From Lactobacillus sp. HBUAS51381 (lineage in GTDB: Bacteria > Bacillota > Bacilli > Lactobacillales > Lactobacillaceae), in contig NZ_JAAVSC010000028.1 in the NCBI RefSeq assembly GCF_012641095.1, positions 1 to 36,405 of the forward strand: a stretch of 36,405 bases of DNA, read 5' to 3'. The position numbers and the translations under genes are program-made. Below are positions 9,061 to 17,488 of this stretch, piece after piece (positions within the stretch are counted from its first letter, which is position 1; each line of letters opens with the position of its first letter). Under the pieces are notes generated by a model. It was not told where the DNA came from. It worked only from the letters and a program-made list of their open reading frames with translations, and ran no database searches.

Positions 9061-9657
9061 CTGAAGGTGGAAAGATAGAATCTAACTAGAATCCGTGATG
9101 CAACAAGATTAGCATCTAACTATCATACGCTAGTCACGTACTGACCGCCTTACCGTTCGCCAAATTTGGTCTGGAACGCTGTGGGAGGGACCGGGAAAAG
9201 CCAAAGTGCTGTCTTTTCCCTCGCTTTGAGCCGTCAGCCCGCGTCTCAAAGACGCCATTTTCCAAGTAAAACACTTGGAAAATCCCACGGCTGAGACCAA
9301 ATTTGACTCACTCACGGCTGCATGAGGTGTATTCAATTAAACTGGCAGAACGTTGCCACTCCAGCGATGTCACCGCACATTTAGTCGATTTCAACCACCG
9401 TAACCGGAGGCAGGCAGAGATGCAGGCAGCCGTGACAGCGGTGTTAGCTGAGCATCAGCTTACAGCGCGGGACGGGTTTGGAGACTGACGGGCTTTGTCA
9501 GGCTTCAAACCGAGCCGGAGGACCGCTTCTCAGGCCGCAGGCGGTCCCCACAGCGCCGGAATCTCTGGCAGCCGCAGGTGAGCGTTAAATGACTAGTTTA
9601 ATGGTGATAAACCTTGTCAGTCGGAAACGAAATATGTTCACGAATTTCCAATCTCAG
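9061..9657 (-). repeat. Structured interspersed repeat, copy B (full length, clear inverted ends)
   Basis: About 597 bp in the opposite orientation to copy A and carrying the same hairpins. The ends are imperfect inverted repeats: CTGAAGGTGGAAAG at 9061 corresponds to the complement of the end near 9657, and the inner pair CTAGTCA (9129-9135) / TGACTAG (9589-9595) is perfect. CCCAAT stands directly outside the left end (9055-9060) and one base outside the right end (9659-9664), a possible 6-bp target duplication. Long-range pair AAATTTGGTCT (9162-9172) / AGACCAAATTT (9294-9304) is intact. Confidence 0.88.
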
Positions 9658-9666
9658 GCCCAATTA

Positions 9667-9716
9667 AAAAAGACGAGTTCGTCAGCAGTGTTTGCTTGAC
9701 GAACTCGTCATTTTTA
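9667..9716. terminator. Bidirectional terminator between repeat B and the serine hydrolase gene
   Basis: A perfect 13-bp inverted repeat (9672-9684 with 9697-9709) is flanked by an A run on the left and TTTTT on the right, so it can work for both strands. It ends the gene at 9774-10952 on the minus strand. Confidence 0.88.
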
Positions 9717-9773
9717 CAACTTCAACTATCGATCACGCGATCAAAGGCAGCGACGCCATCGTTGCCCCGATCC

Positions 9774-10952
9774 TTAATTGTCCAATTGTCCGGCCTGTAA
9801 CAGGTTCCAGATCTGAATGGCTGGCGTCTGCGCCAACTGATCGACCCGGTAGTAGTTGGTCAACAGGACCACGCCGTCCGTCCCATCCTTACTGAGTAGC
9901 GTAGTGGCTTCGTAGCCGTAAGCCAAACCATGGGTGCGGATGTAGCCGGGATAAACGTACATCCCGCCACCGTACATGGACGATGATCCCGGTGCCAGTA
10001 GGACGTTAACGTCACTTTCGGGATAGAGCATCCCTTGCAGCATGTTTCGCTGGGCCGTGTAGAGGTCCCGCGCGGACATGTAGACCTGACCAGTCCCAAA
10101 TTGATAATACATGGACTCTTTGGACTCGCCGAACCGCTCACCATAATTGGTCGTCACATCGTTAGCGTTGGCATTCTGGTAACCCCGAGAATACGTGGGT
10201 TGTTTAGCCATATTGAACACAAATCCGGTATGCTTCAACCGCCAAGCGTCCGTAATATTGGTCGTGAAGTACCGCTGGTAGCTCTGCCCGCTGACCTTCG
10301 CAATGATTCCCGACAGCAACATGAAGTTTACCGGCGCGTAGTCCCACTTGCCGATGCGTTCCGGACGGCTGATGACGTTGGCCAAGATAAACTTGATCAT
10401 GCCCTTTTCGGAATGAACCTGCGTCGGAAACGCCGTCAGCGTCAGTCCACTCTTCATGTCGAGCATATCCCGCAGCGTAATCTGATCGGACCCAGCAATG
10501 GTCGGGTAGTATTTCGACAGTGGATCCGTTAAGTTAAGCTTGCCTTCACTGGCTAACCGCATGATTAGCCCCGCCGTAAAGGACTTCTGGACGGAAGCCA
10601 ATTGGTAAACGCTGTGTGCGCCATTCTTCTTGTGCGTCGCCGCATCCGCATAGCCCCAGCCCTTTTGGTAAATGACCTGGTTGTTGTGTACCACCAAGGC
10701 CGTTCCCACAAAGCGGTTGGCCCGTAAAACGGCATCAATTTCGCGCGTGGCCGCCGTTGGCTTTGGTTTGGCGACCGCCTTCTTAACGGCCGGCTTGGCC
10801 TTCTTAGGCTTCACCCGGCGGACCACCGAACTACTGCTCGTCTTCGGCTCCGCTTGCGTCTTAGCCTGATCGTTGAACCACCAGGCCAACCCGCCGCTAA
10901 GCCCTAAGACCATCACAAATGCCACGACCGTTCCCCAAGCTTTAGAATTCAT
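9774..10952 (-). CDS. Membrane-anchored serine hydrolase, beta-lactamase/PBP-X family
   Basis: A 392-aa protein with one N-terminal transmembrane segment (about residues 8-27), then a Lys/Ala/Pro-rich stretch to about 68, and an extracellular class C beta-lactamase fold. The catalytic SxxK is SVQK (in YQLASVQKSFT, about residue 120). The second motif appears as YAPVN (about 204-208) and THGLAYGYE occupies the place of the third motif. Proteins of this kind act on D-alanyl peptides or esters in the wall or on teichoic acid; the substrate here cannot be told. The ATG has GGGGGAG about 7 nt upstream. recX ends about 30 nt before it, so the two are probably co-transcribed. Confidence 0.88.
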   Translation of the reverse strand: MNSKAWGTVVAFVMVLGLSGGLAWWFNDQAKTQAEPKTSSSSVVRRVKPKKAKPAVKKAVAKPKPTAATREIDAVLRANRFVGTALVVHNNQVIYQKGWGYADAATHKKNGAHSVYQLASVQKSFTAGLIMRLASEGKLNLTDPLSKYYPTIAGSDQITLRDMLDMKSGLTLTAFPTQVHSEKGMIKFILANVISRPERIGKWDYAPVNFMLLSGIIAKVSGQSYQRYFTTNITDAWRLKHTGFVFNMAKQPTYSRGYQNANANDVTTNYGERFGESKESMYYQFGTGQVYMSARDLYTAQRNMLQGMLYPESDVNVLLAPGSSSMYGGGMYVYPGYIRTHGLAYGYEATTLLSKDGTDGVVLLTNYYRVDQLAQTPAIQIWNLLQAGQLDN

Positions 10953-10982
10953 GGTTACTCCCCCTTACCCTAATCCGATGAC

Positions 10983-11783
10983 CTATTCAGCCGATTCCCC
11001 TAAATCGGCCAGCCATTGACTAATATCATCGAGCTTGAATCCCTTACGATAGAGTGCCTGTTTTGTTTTATAGTGCTGTTCCGATTGGCTCAACGCGTGG
11101 TAGCGGCGCAAAAATTTCTCGCCTTGCTTCGCCAACAGCGCCTGTTGCTCGTCCGCGTCCGGCGTCAGATCCACGGCGGCCAACATCGTCTTAATCTCAT
11201 CGCCGCCAAATCCACGGGTCACTAGTCCCTGACGCATCTTCTGTTCACGATTACGGGTCGACTGATGCTGGTAGCGTTTGGCCAACTTCTCGGCTACGGC
11301 CGTCCCCACGGCGAGCTGTTCGGTTGGCGTGTACAGCGTCAATGCATCGTCGATGACTTGCTCACCGACCCCTTTTTGACGTAAATGCTGGCGAATCACG
11401 CGGGGACCCTTATCGCCCGTGTGCATCATCGTCCGCACGTAGCTGGCGGCATAGTGCGCGTCATCCACTAAAGAAAATTCGCGCAACTTCTTCAGGGTCA
11501 GGGCAATCGTTTCTTCGGGAATCTCCAACGTGACCAGCTTATCCGCCACTTCTTTTTCCGTGCGGAGCTGATGCGATAGATAATCCAACGCCCGATTGTA
11601 GGCCTTGGCAACGTCATCGGCGGCGGTTAATTGCTCTTCTAACGCCTTGTCGATCTCCATGCCTTTATACAGACGAAAGTCCACCAACACACTCTCGCTA
11701 ACGGGAAATGCGTAGTGCCCATCCACGTAAATATTAAAGCGTCCACTGCGCTTTTGTGCCTCAATCATGGTAATTTCGGCCAT
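10983..11783 (-). CDS. recX: Recombination regulator RecX
   Basis: A 266-aa protein of the long Firmicute RecX type, which binds RecA filaments and modulates recombination. It opens with MAEITMIEAQKRSGRFNIYVDGHYAFPVSESVLV and then shows the three-helix RecX repeats: AYNRALDYLSHQLRTEKEVADKL (about 60-82), FSLVDDAHYAASYVRTM (about 102-118) and a final ALYRKGFKLDDISQWL. Length is typical. The ATG at 11783 has AAGGATGTG upstream. It forms a likely two-gene unit with the downstream serine hydrolase, without an obvious functional link. Confidence 0.93.
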   Translation of the reverse strand: MAEITMIEAQKRSGRFNIYVDGHYAFPVSESVLVDFRLYKGMEIDKALEEQLTAADDVAKAYNRALDYLSHQLRTEKEVADKLVTLEIPEETIALTLKKLREFSLVDDAHYAASYVRTMMHTGDKGPRVIRQHLRQKGVGEQVIDDALTLYTPTEQLAVGTAVAEKLAKRYQHQSTRNREQKMRQGLVTRGFGGDEIKTMLAAVDLTPDADEQQALLAKQGEKFLRRYHALSQSEQHYKTKQALYRKGFKLDDISQWLADLGESAE

Positions 11784-11937
11784 TCAGGTCACATCCTTTT
11801 TCTCGTTATCTGGTCCCATTTTAACAGTTCTTCCCCGGGGATGACGACCCCAATGACGCTTTAGTTAGTCAATCATCTTTTCGGCAGGCCATCGTTTCTC
11901 AAACCAACCATCCCTAGCCACCATCACCGTGGCCTGC

Positions 11938-11943
11938 TATAAT
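11938..11943 (+). promoter_or_regulatory. Extended -10 promoter of the flavodoxin gene
   Basis: TATAAT preceded by TGC (TGn extended -10 form) lies about 36 nt before the TTG start. I do not see a good -35 box, which is common for extended -10 promoters. Confidence 0.6.
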
Positions 11944-11979
11944 TAACGGCAATCAAGATGATTTTAAGGAGTGAGTCAT

Positions 11980-12426
11980 TTGCTAGCAGCACACGTTGTT
12001 TTTGCGACCATCACCGGAAATAATGAAGACGTCGCCGACATTGTCACGGAAAAATTAGAAGACTTGGGGTGCCAAGTCACGGAAACTGAAATCTCACAGA
12101 CCGATGCCGCCGACTTTCAACAGGCCGACATCTGTGTCGTCTGCGCTTACACCTACGATGAGGGCTCGCTTCCCGATGAAGGGCTCGACTTCTATGAAGA
12201 CCTGCAGGCGCTTGACCTCCACGGCAAAACCTTCGGCGTGGCGGGGTCGGGCGACACCTTTTACGGCGAGTTCTACAACACCACCGTGGATCACTTCGAA
12301 GCGGCCTTTCGCCAAACTGAGGCGACGCAGGGAGCGCCCAGCGTGAAGATCAATCTGGAGCCGGACGCCGAAGCCATCACGCAACTCGACGCCTTCGCCA
12401 CTCAATTGGTCGCCCACGCGGATTAA
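11980..12426 (+). CDS. Short-chain flavodoxin
   Basis: A 148-aa flavodoxin that carries FMN as an electron shuttle. The phosphate-binding loop ATITGNNEDVA is at about residues 8-18, YTYDEGSLPDEGLDFYEDL matches the region around the isoalloxazine ring, and GSGDTFYGEFYNTTVDHFE matches the third flavin-binding loop. I place the start at TTG 11980: AAGGAG lies 8 nt upstream, whereas the GTG at 11971 overlaps that site and would leave no spacing. The gene stands alone, followed directly by repeat copy C. Confidence 0.9.
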   Translation: MLAAHVVFATITGNNEDVADIVTEKLEDLGCQVTETEISQTDAADFQQADICVVCAYTYDEGSLPDEGLDFYEDLQALDLHGKTFGVAGSGDTFYGEFYNTTVDHFEAAFRQTEATQGAPSVKINLEPDAEAITQLDAFATQLVAHAD

Positions 12427-12437
12427 GCGTCACAGTA

Positions 12438-12892
12438 TCGCCTGCGGCTGCCAGAGATTCTGCAGCCGCCTTACCGTTCGCCAAATCTGGGCTGGAACGC
12501 TGGGGAAGGACCGGCCCGAGCCTGGGAATCGGTCTCGGACCTCGCTTGAAACCGCCAAGAACCAGCGTTTTCAAGTCGCCCATCCAAGACTGGTAACCCA
12601 CCAGTCTTGGATGCCCCGGCTGAGCCCAGATTTGGCTCGCTCACGGCTACTCCAGCGTTAACTGACAGCGGTTGGCACACGTGCCAGAGTGATACAACCA
12701 CATCCCCAACCAAGCTGGAGGAGGCCAGGGATGACGCCAGCCGTGGATGCAACGTTAGCTGGCGTTACTTGCCAGGTTACGTTGCTGGGCGCGTTTGAAG
12801 ACGTGTTCTTGCGGCTTCAAACCGAGGTGTGAGACCGTTCTGTGGCTCACACCGGCCCTCACAGTAGGCAGAATTCCTGGCAGCCGCAAGCG
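12438..12892 (-). repeat. Structured interspersed repeat, copy C (diverged, structure conserved)
   Basis: About 455 bp, in the orientation of copy B but strongly diverged within the stems. The pairings persist: AAATCTGGGCT (12483-12493) with AGCCCAGATTT (12623-12633), a 13-bp stem formed by CATCCAAGACTGG and CCAGTCTTGGATG around 12580-12612, CTTGAAA with TTTCAAG around 12543-12575, and GTTTGAAG with CTTCAAAC near 12795-12820. Both ends carry the left core motif in inverted orientation (TGCGGCTGCCAG at 12444, CTGGCAGCCGCA near 12877), giving a 12-bp closing stem that extends inward. It lies between the flavodoxin and YihY genes. Confidence 0.85.
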
Positions 12893-12944
12893 ACAGTTTT
12901 AGTTCAGTTTATCCCCTATCGCACTTAGCAAGCATTTGTACACA

Positions 12945-12990
12945 AAACGACGATTGATCGCCTCAACGGGTGATGAATCGTCGTTTTTGT
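12945..12990 (-). terminator. Terminator of the mnaA-NERD-YihY unit
   Basis: AAAACGACGATT pairs with AATCGTCGTTTT across an inner loop at about 12947-12987, close to the YihY stop codon. The sequence is nearly symmetrical and may act on both strands. Confidence 0.8.
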
Positions 12991-12998
12991 GTCAGCCG

Positions 12999-13913
12999 TC
13001 AGCCTTGCCCCTTGTTATTGCGTTTCAAACGATTACGCAAGATGTAGGTGAAGACCGCTTGTTCTTCAATGGTTCCCTCGATCAGATCCTGAATGGCGGC
13101 GTTTAAGACCGCACCAAACATCAGGATTAGCGCCGTGAAGTCTAGCCAAAACATCAGCACAATGAAGGTTCCAATCGTTTTATAGCTATCAATATTGTGT
13201 ACAAAGAATTTCAAATACCAACTAAACGCCTGCGATAACAGTAACCAGCCGAGCGTGGCGGTTAACGCTCCCGGCCAAACGTAGCGCAACTTTAATTTTA
13301 CGCTGGGCACGAAATAAAAGAGAATCATCAACAGGAGAAAGGTCATGATAAAGGTCACTGGCCACTTCGCCGCATTCACGTACGTCAAGAGCTGCGTGGG
13401 GAGTTGGAGCAGTGGCGTGAGACGTTCCAGGATCACTTGCCCCACACTGAAGAATAGCATCATCAAAAACAGAAAGGCAATCAACGCCACCATCCAGAAG
13501 AACGCCATGATTCGACTGACAATGGCATTTTGTTTACGCACCACCCCGTAAGCGCCATTCACCGTCCGCTGAAAGGCCGCTACCGCGCGTGATGATGACC
13601 AAATCGCCACAATTACCCCGATCGACAACACACTGCCATTTCGATTATTCAGAAAGGAGTGGATGATGGGAGCTAAGATGTCATAAATATTGTCGGGTAA
13701 AAACGGCGCAATGCCGTCCATAACGGTACTGGTCTCAATGTGAAAGAACGGCAACAGGCTGGCCAGAACCAACAGGGCCGGAAACAGCGACAACAACGTG
13801 TAGTACGCCAATACGGCGGCCGAATCGGACACGTTCGCCATTTGATAATGCTTACTGATGGTTTGAATGATCCGGTTAATCCCCGCCAAATGCGGACGCC
13901 ATTTCTTCCACAC
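12999..13913 (-). CDS. YihY/BrkB family membrane protein
   Basis: A 304-aa inner-membrane protein of the YihY (UPF0761) family with about six transmembrane helices. The family segments VSDSAAVLAYYTLLSLFPALLVLASLLPFF (about 28-57), AIWSSSRAVAAFQRTVNGAYGV (about 103-124) and FIVLMFWLDFTALILMFGAVLNA near the C terminus are clear. No biochemical activity is established for most members. The start is GTG with AAGGGG about 9 nt upstream. It is 24 nt downstream of the NERD-domain gene and is the last gene of that unit. Confidence 0.9.
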   Translation of the reverse strand: MWKKWRPHLAGINRIIQTISKHYQMANVSDSAAVLAYYTLLSLFPALLVLASLLPFFHIETSTVMDGIAPFLPDNIYDILAPIIHSFLNNRNGSVLSIGVIVAIWSSSRAVAAFQRTVNGAYGVVRKQNAIVSRIMAFFWMVALIAFLFLMMLFFSVGQVILERLTPLLQLPTQLLTYVNAAKWPVTFIMTFLLLMILFYFVPSVKLKLRYVWPGALTATLGWLLLSQAFSWYLKFFVHNIDSYKTIGTFIVLMFWLDFTALILMFGAVLNAAIQDLIEGTIEEQAVFTYILRNRLKRNNKGQG

Positions 13914-13937
13914 GAGTGGTGGCCCCTTTCGTTACGC

Positions 13938-14789
13938 TTAGAACGACCCGTAATCCTCCGCGAATTTCAGCGTTCCAATCATTTTCTCTAAAGTTTTACG
14001 ACTGAAGCGCACTCGTTTGGCCTGACGGAACGTCTCGATAAACGTTGCCAGGTCATCATAGTTGGCCACCGCCGTGCAATTATAGGCGTCACGTGGATTC
14101 AGCTTCGTCTTGTTCCCAACCACTAACGAGTTACTGTGATTGTAACGGTCGTAGTAATTATAGTAAACCAACGGCTTAACAAAGTCGATAATTCGGTCGT
14201 TTTTATTTTCCAGTTGCCGGTGCATCGTAATTTCACTATTGATGTAGCGCACCAGTAATTTCGAGGACAACTCGGCTTGCGTCGCGGGATTACTGATCCC
14301 CGTATGCAAGGTAATCGAGCGTTGTCCCCGGCCCTCTTGTTCCAGACTCATGGTGTACCCCTGAGTTAACGATTCGTTTTCTTCCGACAGATTCGGCAAG
14401 AAGAACCGGTCCAGATGGCTGGCCAACGCCTTGGGGACTTCCTTTTCTCGGCCACTCAGGTTCACACCAGAGAAGTCATCCAGACTGGACGAGAAGATCT
14501 CTTCCGAAAGATCATGGAAGATCATCCCCCGCCAGTACTTACTTTCCACGTTAATCACGCCAAATGAGGTCACCAGCAGGTTGTCGATCTGCATGACTCG
14601 CCAGGAGTCCCCATCATTCATTTCCTGTGTCACAGGATTCTTAACTTTATTGGCAAAGTGAACATTTCGCAGGATCTTATAGTCGAACCGCTCATGGTGC
14701 TTCGCGGCCCGCTGATGAATCTCCCGCATGATTTCATACAACTGTTCGGTCGTCTTGATCTCGGCCCGGTCATACGCCGTTTCACCCAT
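13938..14789 (-). CDS. NERD-domain (nuclease-related) protein
   Basis: A 283-aa protein. The segment QIDNLLVTSFGVINVESKYWRG (about residues 67-88 in this reading) fits the NERD pattern, in which an acidic residue, a hydrophobic strand and E-x-K form a restriction-endonuclease-like core; Asp and E-S-K are present. The rest is unassigned. I choose the ATG at 14789 because GGGGG lies 8 nt upstream and it overlaps the mnaA stop (ATGGGTGA), a typical translational coupling; five codons of extra frame lie upstream. Its place between mnaA and the YihY gene does not reveal its role. Confidence 0.75.
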   Translation of the reverse strand: MGETAYDRAEIKTTEQLYEIMREIHQRAAKHHERFDYKILRNVHFANKVKNPVTQEMNDGDSWRVMQIDNLLVTSFGVINVESKYWRGMIFHDLSEEIFSSSLDDFSGVNLSGREKEVPKALASHLDRFFLPNLSEENESLTQGYTMSLEQEGRGQRSITLHTGISNPATQAELSSKLLVRYINSEITMHRQLENKNDRIIDFVKPLVYYNYYDRYNHSNSLVVGNKTKLNPRDAYNCTAVANYDDLATFIETFRQAKRVRFSRKTLEKMIGTLKFAEDYGSF

Positions 14790-15915
14790 TAACATTGCCC
14801 CCATTAATTTTTTCTTGAATCGCCGCTAAGATTCGCTCGGAAGCGTGCCCATCTCCATAAGGGTTCTTGGCCTGCGCCATCCGGTCGTAAGCCGCCTGAT
14901 CCGTCAAGAGATCTTCCATAGCCGCCGTGACCCGCTGTGGATCGGTCCCAACCAGCTGTAACGTCCCGTTGGTCACCCCTTCAGGCCGCTCAGTGGTGTC
15001 ACGCAACACCAATACCGGCTTGTTCAACGACGGCGCCTCTTCCTGCACGCCCCCGGAATCCGTCATAATAAAGTAACTCTTGGCCGCCAGATTGTGGAAG
15101 TCCACGACGTCTAACGGATCGATCAAATGAATTCGATCCATGCCACCCAATTCCGCGTGGGCCACCGTTTGAACGGCCGGGCTCAAATGAACGGGATAGA
15201 TAATTTCAACGTCCGGATGGGCCTCTACCTCGGCCCGAACGGCCTTAAAGACCGCCCGCATCGGTGCCCCTTGATTTTCGCGCCGATGCATCGTCATTAG
15301 GATGAGCCGGTGACCCGGCTGAACCTGGTCTAACACGGCATGGTGGTAATTAGCATTCACCGTCTGTTTCAGGGCATCAATGGCCGTATTTCCCGTAATA
15401 TAGATATTTTCCAACGGGTGGGCCTGCTTCAATAAATTATCCTTAGACAAGTCCGTGGGCGCAAAATACAAGTCACTTAAAATATCCGTCAGCTGACGAT
15501 TCATTTCTTCGGGATACGGTGAATACTTATTCCAGGTCCGCAAACCGGCCTCCACGTGCCCCAACAGGGTCTGGTGGTAAAAGGCACTGATACTGGCCGC
15601 GAAAGTGGTCGTCGTGTCCCCGTGTACCAGCACAATGTCGGGCTTAGCTTCGGCCAGCACCGCATCCAGCTCAGTCAGTACCCGCGTCGTAATGCCACTC
15701 AGTGTCTGCTTGGGCCGCATAATATTGAGGTCATAGTCCGGCTTGATCTTAAAGATATCAAGCACTTGATCCAGCATTTCACGATGCTGCGCGGTAACCA
15801 CTGTGATTGGGCTAAATTCCGCTGGTCGTTGTTGCATGGCGAGAATGATGGGCGCCATCTTAATTGCTTCTGGACGCGTTCCGAATACCGTCATGACTTT
15901 AATTGGTTTCGTCAC
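14782..15915 (-). CDS. mnaA: UDP-N-acetylglucosamine 2-epimerase
   Basis: A 377-aa non-hydrolysing epimerase that interconverts UDP-GlcNAc and UDP-ManNAc, the precursor of the ManNAc-containing linkage unit of wall teichoic acid and of some polysaccharides. Family motifs: MTVFGTRPEAIKMAPIIL (N terminus), VHGDTTTTFA, VEAGLRT, YPEEMNRQ and the C-terminal TDSGGVQEEAPSL. I place the start at GTG 15915 because GGAGG lies 8 nt upstream; the open frame runs 13 codons further without support. It heads the mnaA / NERD / YihY unit and has an extended -10 promoter. Confidence 0.95.
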   Translation of the reverse strand: MTKPIKVMTVFGTRPEAIKMAPIILAMQQRPAEFSPITVVTAQHREMLDQVLDIFKIKPDYDLNIMRPKQTLSGITTRVLTELDAVLAEAKPDIVLVHGDTTTTFAASISAFYHQTLLGHVEAGLRTWNKYSPYPEEMNRQLTDILSDLYFAPTDLSKDNLLKQAHPLENIYITGNTAIDALKQTVNANYHHAVLDQVQPGHRLILMTMHRRENQGAPMRAVFKAVRAEVEAHPDVEIIYPVHLSPAVQTVAHAELGGMDRIHLIDPLDVVDFHNLAAKSYFIMTDSGGVQEEAPSLNKPVLVLRDTTERPEGVTNGTLQLVGTDPQRVTAAMEDLLTDQAAYDRMAQAKNPYGDGHASERILAAIQEKINGGNVNG

Positions 15916-15953
15916 TATGAATTCCTCCAAATTTCGTTGTTTGATTATGGTCA

Positions 15954-15962
15954 ATTATAGCA
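15954..15962 (-). promoter_or_regulatory. Extended -10 promoter of mnaA
   Basis: The minus strand reads TGC TATAAT directly, an extended -10 element, about 38 nt before the mnaA start. No strong -35 is evident. Confidence 0.6.
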
Positions 15963-16184
15963 GACCCACGGCCACTTTATCATTGAAATGGTCACAATTT
16001 TGCCAGAATTGCAGCACACGCCGGATCGTTGTAAGCCCCCAACGAGGCCCGCCAGCCACCGTTTTTCCTGTCAACCATCACTCGCTTAACAATCTCGGCC
16101 CTTAAGCTGGTGTCTGAGCCCCGATTCCGTTAAACTGAGACGTGAATCTAAATTATCGGCGGGCCCAGGTATTTAGCGTAAACT

Positions 16185-16335
16185 TTATCCGACCTCAGGC
16201 CCCGCAACATCGGGGGGATAATGGTCTGCGGCAGCGACTGCTTATCTGGTCGACCGCTGCATCAAAGCGGCCCATTCAAGCCACGACACGTTTACGTCGG
16301 GGCGTCTTGTTACTCACGCGAAACGACTTGACGCC
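16185..16335 (+). other. Run of four hairpins upstream of the glycosyltransferase gene
   Basis: The 498-bp gap between mnaA and the glycosyltransferase holds no gene. Within it I can pair TTATCC (16185-16190) plus CCCC (16200-16203) with GGGG (16212-16215) plus GGATAA (16216-16221); GCAGCG (16231-16236) with CGCTGC (16255-16260); CGAC (16284-16287) with GTCG (16296-16299); and GGCGTC (16301-16306) with GACGCC (16330-16335). This may be a small RNA or a structured leader; no known family is recognised. Confidence 0.4.
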
Positions 16336-16354
16336 AGTCTGTAAGGAAAACTTA

Positions 16355-16383
16355 ATGGCATCCCCCCTGTATTTGAGGTAAGA
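16355..16383 (+). promoter_or_regulatory. Possible promoter of the glycosyltransferase gene
   Basis: TGGCAT and TAAGAT are separated by 17 nt, about 30 nt before the start codon at 16414. The -35 box is weak. A competing candidate is TTGACG near 16328. Confidence 0.35.
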
Positions 16384-16413
16384 TGGTATCGTTGTGTGAA
16401 AGGAATGTCTGTG

Positions 16414-17355
16414 ATGAAAAAACTTAGTCTGGTCGTTCCTTGCTATAACGAGGAGGAGTCCATTCCATTATTTTACCGAACCGTTAGCAAGGTGATCAAC
16501 GCCATGAACACCCCTACTCCGACGGTAACGCCGGAGTATATCTTCGTGGATGATGGGTCCAACGACCACACCTTAGAGGAAATGAAACAGCTACACCAGG
16601 AACATCCGGAGACCGTCCACTTTCGGTCGTTCTCACGGAATTTCGGGAAGGAATCAGCGCTCGCCGCGGGGTTACAAGCCACGACCGGGGATATGGTAGC
16701 CGTGATGGACGTTGACCTTCAAGATCCACCGGAGCTTTTACCCGAAATGATCGATTTGATCGAGAATCGGGATTACGACTGTGTGGGTACAATTCAAAAG
16801 GAACGTCGCGGTCAAAGTCACCTTCGCGCCTTTCTCTCGCGGAGTTTTTACAGCGTCATCAACTGGATTTCGGACGTGCGGATCGAACCCAACGCCCGTG
16901 ATTACCGGTTGATGACTCGTCAATTCGTCGATACGGTAATCTCACTGCCGGAATTTAACCGGTTTTCCAAGGGGATTTTCAGTTGGGTGGGCTTTAAGAC
17001 CACTTACCTGACCTATGAAAGCCAGCCCCGCGCTGCTGGGACCACGCACTGGAATCTGCGACAACTCTTTGCCTACTCCATTGAAGGCATCATTGATTTC
17101 TCCAACGCCCCGTTGCGGATCGCGACTTGGGTGGGGAGTCTCTCCTTCCTTGCGTCAATCGTCGCGCTCATCTTCGTGATTGTCCGGGCGTTGACCGTGG
17201 GCGGGTCCGTTGCCGGCTGGCCGTCCCTCGTGGTCATTCTCTTGGCCGTGGGTGGGATTCAGTTGTTCTGCCTGGGGATCCTCGGACAGTACATCAGTAA
17301 GATTTACCTGGAAACCAAGCACCGGCCAAAGTACATTATTCGTGAAGAAAAATAA
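16414..17355 (+). CDS. Family 2 glycosyltransferase, GtrB/CsbB-like (polyprenyl-phosphate sugar synthase)
   Basis: A 313-aa membrane enzyme of the DPM1/GtrB type, which transfers a sugar from a nucleotide donor to undecaprenyl phosphate on the cytoplasmic face. The GT-A core shows VVPCYNEEES (N terminus), FVDDGSNDHT (about 41-50), a DVDLQDPPELLP metal-binding region (about 99-110) and GTTHWNLRQLF (about 212). Two C-terminal helices (about 232-260 and 268-295) are typical. I use the ATG at 16414, with AAGGA 9 nt upstream. The gene ends in a clean terminator at 17365-17393. The sugar (glucose, GlcNAc or other) is not predictable; no flippase or GT-C partner is adjacent. Confidence 0.9.
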   Translation: MKKLSLVVPCYNEEESIPLFYRTVSKVINAMNTPTPTVTPEYIFVDDGSNDHTLEEMKQLHQEHPETVHFRSFSRNFGKESALAAGLQATTGDMVAVMDVDLQDPPELLPEMIDLIENRDYDCVGTIQKERRGQSHLRAFLSRSFYSVINWISDVRIEPNARDYRLMTRQFVDTVISLPEFNRFSKGIFSWVGFKTTYLTYESQPRAAGTTHWNLRQLFAYSIEGIIDFSNAPLRIATWVGSLSFLASIVALIFVIVRALTVGGSVAGWPSLVVILLAVGGIQLFCLGILGQYISKIYLETKHRPKYIIREEK

Positions 17356-17364
17356 GCAATTATC

Positions 17365-17393
17365 GGGCAACGACCACGGTCGCTGCCCTTTTT
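17365..17393 (+). terminator. Terminator of the glycosyltransferase gene
   Basis: GGGC-aa-CGACC pairs with GGTCG-ct-GCCC and is followed by TTTTT (17389-17393), 10 nt after the stop. Confidence 0.9.
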
Positions 17394-17488
17394 GCACTCC
17401 CACGTTTGTGAAACAACCTATTGTTCGATAACTATATACTTATATCATTTAAACTATGTACTGCCCGTTCGGGTCTTACAATTCAATA

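Noticed and set aside
16142-16381. 79-aa reading frame before the glycosyltransferase gene
   Set aside because: It overlaps the hairpin run, lacks a ribosome binding site and has an arginine-rich composition typical of chance frames.
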